From: Actinomadura rayongensis
GTDB lineage: Bacteria > Actinomycetota > Actinomycetes > Streptosporangiales > Streptosporangiaceae
Direction: 5' to 3'
NCBI RefSeq assembly: GCF_009831215.1
Contig: NZ_WUTW01000007.1
Location: 124,001 to 188,000 of the forward strand
Length of the DNA: 64,000 bases
Shown here: positions 59,884-64,000 of the stretch, in pieces
Layout: each line of letters starts with the position of its first letter
Numbering within the stretch: position 1 is the stretch's first letter
Program-made: the position numbers and the translations under genes
The notes under the pieces: generated by a model
What the model was told of the DNA's origin: nothing
The model's input: the letters and a program-made list of their open reading frames with translations, nothing else
The model's database searches: none

Positions 59884-60846
59884 TCACGGGCCGAAGCACT
59901 CCTCCAGGAAGCCGCGCGTGACCGCGTTCTGCGGCTCTTTGACGAAAGTCTCGCCGCCGTACGCGGCGAGCTCGTGGGTGCCAGGCCGAGTACCGCTCGG
60001 GCCTTCCCCGGACGTCGTCGCCGCGCGGCAGCAGGACGGTGTCCGCCCCGGCCGAGCGCAGCGCCGCCAGCGTGGCGTGCGGCGGCGCGCCCGTGTACGG
60101 CGAGTGCACGGCGAGTACCCGCAGCTTCCGCCCCGCGCGGGCCGCCTGCCGCGCCGCATTGACGAGCCCGTCCGCGCTGGCGGGCAGCCGCCCGTCGTCC
60201 ACGGAGATCAGCCGGGACACGTCCGCCGGGTTGGCGATGACGGCCCGGCTCGCCGCGACGCCGCCCAGGCTGTACCCGCGATCCACAGCAGCGGGTCCAG
60301 GGCCAGCGCGCCGGACGCGCCGCCGAGGGCCATCGGCGCGATCCCGTCGCGTCCGGCGAGGGCCTGGTTCGCGCCGCCGATCGCGCCGCGCGCCGCGAGC
60401 AGGTGCAGCGCCTGGGCGATGTGCGGCGCCAGCCCGGGCGTGAGCGCGTTCGCGTACGCGCCGTCGAGCGTGGGCGCCGCCGACCACGGCAGGAACAGCA
60501 CCCGGTGCTCCTTGGCCGCCGGAAGCAGCCGCGCCGCCGCCCGGGCGAGCTGGTCGTCGACGCCGATCGGCAGGGACTTCAGTCGGTCGGACGGTCGCGG
60601 CACCGGCTCGTCCGGCTTGTGGAAGCCGCGCGCGAAGTCCAGCAGCTCGTCGGCGCGCGGGCTGTAGTGGACGATCGACGCGGCCTGCGCCCGGTTCCGT
60701 CCGCGCAGCAGGTAGTGCGCCAGGTGCTCCATGCCGGTCCTGGCGTGGACCGGGCTGCTGAGGCCCTTCTTGCCCGACGACGTATACGTGTAGGCGCTCG
60801 CGACCGGGTGGAAGAACACCGCGCCGCCGATCTCAACTCCCTTCAC
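59884..60846 (-). pseudogene. Alpha/beta hydrolase, disrupted by two frameshifts
   Basis: Three consecutive frames together read as one hydrolase of about 320 residues. The N-terminal part comes from GTG 60846 (or later). Near 60282 the frame shifts just before the nucleophile elbow G-Y-S-L-G-G, which then continues in another frame with R-L-I-S-V-D-D-G-R-L-P. Near 59985 a second shift leads to the C-terminal G-T-H-E-L-A-A-Y-G-G-E ending at the stop 59884-59886. Each shift is explained by one base. The gene overlaps the WD40 stop. Real decay or two sequencing errors in GC-rich DNA are both possible. Confidence 0.7.
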
Positions 60847-62092
60847 AATCAACGTCCAGGGCCAGGACGGCGACGTCGTCACCGAAGCCCACCACGACCA
60901 AGCCGTCCGGCGCCACGGTCAGCGCATGGACCGGCGCGGGAAACACCCACTCCCGGCCGACCTGCCGCCCGGTCCCCGGCTCCCACAGGCGCACCGTTCC
61001 GTCCGAACCACCCGTGACGACCCGAAGCTCTCCACCGATCACCGCAGTCACCACCGCCGACACCGTGCCGTCGTGGCCGACAAGCCTGCCGACTTCCCGT
61101 CCAGCGGCCAGATCCCACACACGCACGGTGGCGTCGTACCCGGCGGTTATCGCGTGCGCTCGTCCACCGACGTCCGCAGTCGCAATCGCCCAAACTTCAC
61201 CGTCGTGGCCCTCCAGCGGCTCCCCCACGAGATCTCCGCTGATCAGATCCCACGTGCAGACCATGCCGCCGCTCATACAGCCAATCGCATGGGGCCGACC
61301 ATCGACCACCAACGTCTCGACGGCCATCAGAAAGTCGTCATGCCCGACCAACTCGCCGACCTGTTCGCCACTGACCAGATCCCAGACCCGCACGGACTCG
61401 TCGTCGTCGCTGCCGAACGCAAACGCTCGCCCTTGAAGGACGCCCGTGCCCACACACCACACCTCACCACTAATTCCCGGCAGCTCACCGCTCCACTTCC
61501 GGTCGGCGAGGTCCAACACCCGGACCGCCCAGTCACCAGCCGCAACAACGCACGCCCGCCCGTCCACCACCGCAGCCGCAACCGCCCAAACTCTGCCGTC
61601 CAGACCGCTGACAGACCCACCGACCGGCCGCCCGTCCGCAAGGTCCCGCACCCGAACCGTCTGATCCTTGCTGCCGGTGACCACGACGCGCCGACCGTCC
61701 ACGACAGTCACCACCACCGCGCCAACACTGCCGGTATGACCGGACGAGCTCATCGTGAAATGCGAGTCACCCCGCGAGCCGGTAGCCCAGAGCATCCGCC
61801 ACGGCTCGGCATCGACACCCTCCACAGGCACGGCGGCAATCCGCTCCGACAACTCCGGCTCCCCGTACCGAGCCGCGTCCAAGGCCATCAACTGCCGCCG
61901 CACCCACGGCGCCACGTCCCGGTGCACGTCCACCGAAGCCCGATACACAGCACCCTCCAGCCGCGCATCAGAATCCAACACACCCAGAACCCGCTCCGGA
62001 TCAGCGTTCACCAACCACCGCAGGTCCGTCCACTGTCCTTCCGCCCCCGCCGAATCCAATGCCGAAGAAGCCCTACGAACGTCGTCGCTCAC
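60833..62092 (-). CDS. WD40 beta-propeller protein
   Basis: A 419-residue protein. The first 110 residues are helical and hold W-x-x-L-R-W-L-V-N-A-D-P-E-R. The rest is a propeller of about seven WD-type blades with repeated G-H-x-G-x-V-x-A-V and V-R-V-W-D-L or V-R-L-W-E-P ends. There is no signal peptide and no kinase or NACHT domain, although many actinomycete WD40 proteins carry those. It should act as a protein-binding platform in the cytoplasm. It shares 14 bp with the broken hydrolase gene downstream. Confidence 0.85.
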   Translation of the reverse strand: MSDDVRRASSALDSAGAEGQWTDLRWLVNADPERVLGVLDSDARLEGAVYRASVDVHRDVAPWVRRQLMALDAARYGEPELSERIAAVPVEGVDAEPWRMLWATGSRGDSHFTMSSSGHTGSVGAVVVTVVDGRRVVVTGSKDQTVRVRDLADGRPVGGSVSGLDGRVWAVAAAVVDGRACVVAAGDWAVRVLDLADRKWSGELPGISGEVWCVGTGVLQGRAFAFGSDDDESVRVWDLVSGEQVGELVGHDDFLMAVETLVVDGRPHAIGCMSGGMVCTWDLISGDLVGEPLEGHDGEVWAIATADVGGRAHAITAGYDATVRVWDLAAGREVGRLVGHDGTVSAVVTAVIGGELRVVTGGSDGTVRLWEPGTGRQVGREWVFPAPVHALTVAPDGLVVVGFGDDVAVLALDVDCEGS

Positions 62093-62358
62093 GACCGAAA
62101 CACTAACGATTAAGTCGGACAGATCCGTCAGCCCGAATCAAGTCGCGCAACCGATAAGCCGTCCACCGCAGTGGATACCTTCCTCACTTCGGGTGCGGGC
62201 GCGCTCTTTGCGCCCGGCGACCATGCCACCCCGATGTCGCGTGGAGCTGGCGCGGCATCTCCGAGGACACGTTGCGGTCCCCGTCCGCCGGTCAGGGCGG
62301 GCGCCTCCGGTGGAGTGTTCTTCAGCAGTAGGCAGAAGCTCCTCTTTGTGAGCGGCCG
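62093..62358. other. Intergenic region with one copy of a 32-bp direct repeat
   Basis: 266 bp without a supported gene. The repeat at 62282-62313 (CGTCCGCCGGT...) matches 63441-63472 with two mismatches. In the plus direction both copies read like a decayed coding tail (V-R-R then G-R-A-P-P-V). The region also holds the WD40 promoter, not clearly resolved. Confidence 0.5.
62282..62313. repeat. 32-bp direct repeat, copy 1
   Basis: This copy is 30/32 identical to copy 2 at 63441-63472. The two copies bracket the TPR regulator fragment. Confidence 0.75.
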
Positions 62359-63399
62359 TCATTCCAGCCGCCCGGAGTCAGGGTTGGCGGCCCTCGTCCG
62401 TCCGCGTTGAGCCTCTAGGACTGCGGCGACGGCCGGGACGTCGCGGTGGCGGGCCAGGCGGGCTGCGACGACGCGTGCACGGACGGCCGTGCGTTCGCTG
62501 GCGATCTCGCTGGACAGTTCCAGCATCCGTGCCGCTACCGTGGCCGCTTCTTCGATCTCGTTCGCGTCAGCTAGGGCGATGGCGAGCCACGACATGTACA
62601 GCGCGACCTCACGGGCGTGAGTGGCTTCGTAGGTTTCCAGGACTTCCACGAGGAGTGGGATCGCCCTTAGCGGGCGGTGTAGTTCGGTGTAGACACGGGC
62701 TTCCATGATGCGGAGTTCGTCCGCGTTCACCCAGTAGAGGTAGTCCGGGTCATCGTTGGCCGGGCCGGCTGCGGCGAGCGCGTCGCCCGCCTCGCCGAGC
62801 GCGCGTTGCGCAGCCTCTGCGTCCCCGGTGCGAGCATGTGCCCAGGCGAGTCGGTCCCGGGCCAGCGCCCGCGCGCGTGGCATGCCGGAGGATTCGGCCA
62901 CCGAGACCGACGCGAGGGCCGCTTTAACGCCGTCCGCGGGGTCGCCGACGTTGGTGATCTGGTACGCGAGCGATCCGACGAGGTGAGACTCCAGCGCGGG
63001 GTCGCGGGCCTCGCGTGCTGCGTCCGCGCCGAGCCGGTAGGCCCCTTCCGCCCGTCGGTACTCACCCGCGTCGCTCGCCACCCAGCCCGCGATCTGCGCG
63101 AACTCGCCGACGGCGCTGAGAATCCCACGCCCGACAGCGGCGTTGTGCAAGGTTTCGCGCTGCGTGTGGAGCGCCGCGTCGAGCGCGCGGAAGGCGGGCA
63201 CGAGCAGGTCGTGTCCGGCCAGGATGTCGTCGGCAAGCCGGAGCTGATGCACCTGCGTTTGCAGGTCAGCGACGAGTCTGCGCCCGACATGTCTGCCGAC
63301 GGCCGACGCGGCACCGCCGGGCTGATCCAGCGAATCGATGCCGACGACGCTATAAGACGGAGGCGTCACTCGCCGGTGAAGGCGGGCGCGACAGGGCAC
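62359..63399 (-). pseudogene. TPR half of an XRE-type regulator, N-terminal HTH missing
   Basis: The open frame of 346 residues looks like the TPR/ligand part of the XRE-TPR regulators common in actinomycetes. It has A-G-H-D-L-L-V-P-A-F, A-E-F/V-G-E-F-A-Q-I-A-G-W, D-A-G-E-Y-R-R-A-E-G-A-Y-R-L-G, and several helical repeats to the end. Complete relatives begin with a 60-70 residue HTH, which is absent; the first 30 residues (from a doubtful GTG at 63399) are unlike any HTH. It is bracketed by 32-bp direct repeats. A truncated remnant is likely; a solo TPR protein starting further in is possible. Confidence 0.6.
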
Positions 63400-63440
63400 G
63401 GTGGACTGGAGCGCGCAGACCTCCCGAGCATGGCGATCCT

Positions 63441-63472
63441 CGTCCGCCGGTGAGGGCGGGCGCCACCGGTGG
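63441..63472. repeat. 32-bp direct repeat, copy 2
   Basis: This copy is 30/32 identical to copy 1 at 62282-62313, in the same orientation. It lies about 40 bp beyond the open end of the TPR fragment. Confidence 0.75.
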
Positions 63473-63734
63473 CTGCGGTGGTGGACGGCCTCCGGGGTGC
63501 GCTCTCCGACGATACTTGCGGTGGTGACAGTTGGGGGCGCGGATGGGATGGCTCACCGCGGACTGGCCAGTGGTGGGGTTGCACGGTGTTGTGCGGGGTG
63601 GGCGTGTTGCATTCCGTGGAGCTTCTGGGCGTTGAGGGTTTGCGCGCCGGCGATGGGAGAGTGTGGTTTATGGGTATTTTTGCGGTCGTTTGGATGCCCC
63701 GCCGATAGGGGATTTTGGTCTCTACGATGGGGGC
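63473..63734. other. Intergenic region upstream of the XRE gene
   Basis: No gene is supported. Together with the preceding stretch from 63400 it forms about 335 bp of non-coding, locally less GC-rich sequence. TACGAT (63723-63728) is a TANNNT -10 six nt before the XRE ATG, which suggests a leaderless start. Confidence 0.5.
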
Positions 63735-64000
63735 ATGAGCATGCCCAACCTTGCGGACCGGTTGCGTTCCATTCGCAAGCGGCGGGGGTTCACCCAGCGT
63801 GAGCTTGCTGCCGCTTCTGGCGTATCCCTGTCGCTGATTCGGAAGATCGAGCAGGCTGAGCGGGAGGACACCCGGCTTGAGACGCTTCGCAAGCTTGCCG
63901 CTGCCTTGCATGTTCACACGTCGGACTTGATCGAAGCGCCGTCCGGCGAACCTGGTGAGGGCGGGGACTCGAATCAGTGGGAGCCCCTACAGAAAGCGCT
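63735..64000 (+). CDS. XRE-family HTH regulator (3' cut by window)
   Basis: 88 residues are visible from ATG 63735. The Cro/C1-type HTH spans residues 6-62: L-A-D-R-L-R-S-I-R-K-R-R-G-F-T, R-E-L-A-A-A-S-G-V-S-L-S-L-I-R-K-I-E-Q, then L-E-T-L-R-K-L-A-A-A-L. In actinomycetes this N-terminus usually leads into a TPR domain; the remainder lies outside the window. It is on the opposite strand to the TPR remnant, so the two are not one gene. A promoter -10 six nt upstream suggests leaderless expression. Confidence 0.9.
   Translation, partial: MSMPNLADRLRSIRKRRGFTQRELAAASGVSLSLIRKIEQAEREDTRLETLRKLAAALHVHTSDLIEAPSGEPGEGGDSNQWEPLQKA

Noticed and set aside
59884..60882. Treating the broken hydrolase as two or three separate genes
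   Set aside because: The pieces align in order as one hydrolase with the nucleophile elbow at the junction, so a frameshifted single gene is the simpler reading.
62138..62362. Small minus-strand ORF before the WD40 gene
   Set aside because: There is no family resemblance and no ribosome-binding site, and it overlaps the 32-bp repeat. It probably is not coding.

Overview
The window is very GC-rich, densely coded, and rich in short ATGA/GTGA start-stop overlaps, GTG starts and probable leaderless promoters. Together with PknB-type kinases, a TgpA/DUF58/MoxR cluster, an XRE/TPR regulator fragment and a mycothiol-type maleylpyruvate isomerase fold, this points to an actinomycete chromosome. An Actinomadura-like (Thermomonosporaceae) host is my guess from gene content; it is not proven. 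I saw no rRNA, tRNA, CRISPR array or complete insertion sequence.

Layout. 1-3009: 3' end of a type B carboxylesterase, then a MarR regulator divergent from a SnoaL-like protein and a quinone-oxidoreductase-like enzyme, with two inverted repeats between them. 3026-17729: a two-armed aromatic-acid locus. The minus arm encodes an ABC importer, a 4,5-dihydroxyphthalate-decarboxylase-like protein, an amidohydrolase and a pyruvate-dehydrogenase-E1-like protein. The plus arm encodes gentisate dioxygenase, a 3-hydroxybenzoate-6-hydroxylase-like flavoprotein, an FAH-fold hydrolase, a CoA-transferase and an HMG-CoA-lyase-like protein. At its far end is a MarR protein made of two tandem MarR domains. 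The same 18-bp operator occurs downstream of both arm promoters and over the promoter of the tandem-MarR gene, so one regulon is likely.

17790-23965: a BlaI/M56-peptidase pair divergent from DedA, undecaprenyl-diphosphate phosphatase, a two-component system and a membrane protein. Two perfect BlaI-type boxes lie between the arms. 24018-31149: a sulfatase, an NTPase with an HTH-like tail, a TetR/MFS divergent pair and a class III CoA-transferase. 31300-41447: an unknown anchored protein, a Ser/Thr kinase, and the conserved actinobacterial operon FN3 protein - MoxR - DUF58 - TgpA-like. The last of these lacks the transglutaminase Cys and His.

41604-50648: an acyltransferase, an M50-like peptidase and a tightly overlapped five-gene operon (SWIM-less companion protein, HEAT-like/DUF5691-like protein, MoxR AAA+, TraB-like/DUF5682-like protein, VWA protein). 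This is the best candidate for a poorly described system. 50812-51654: a tandem-repeat array with alternating 95- and 99-bp units that has copied the 3' end of the neighbouring kinase gene. 51617-59855: a kinase with a roughly 600-residue Pro/Ala linker, a Zn-type ArsR/CDF efflux pair, a lipid kinase, a DinB/maleylpyruvate isomerase-like protein, an aldo/keto reductase and a LuxR-type regulator. 59884-64000: a decaying region with a twice-frameshifted alpha/beta hydrolase, a WD40 protein, an orphan TPR half of a regulator flanked by 32-bp direct repeats, and the start of an XRE regulator.
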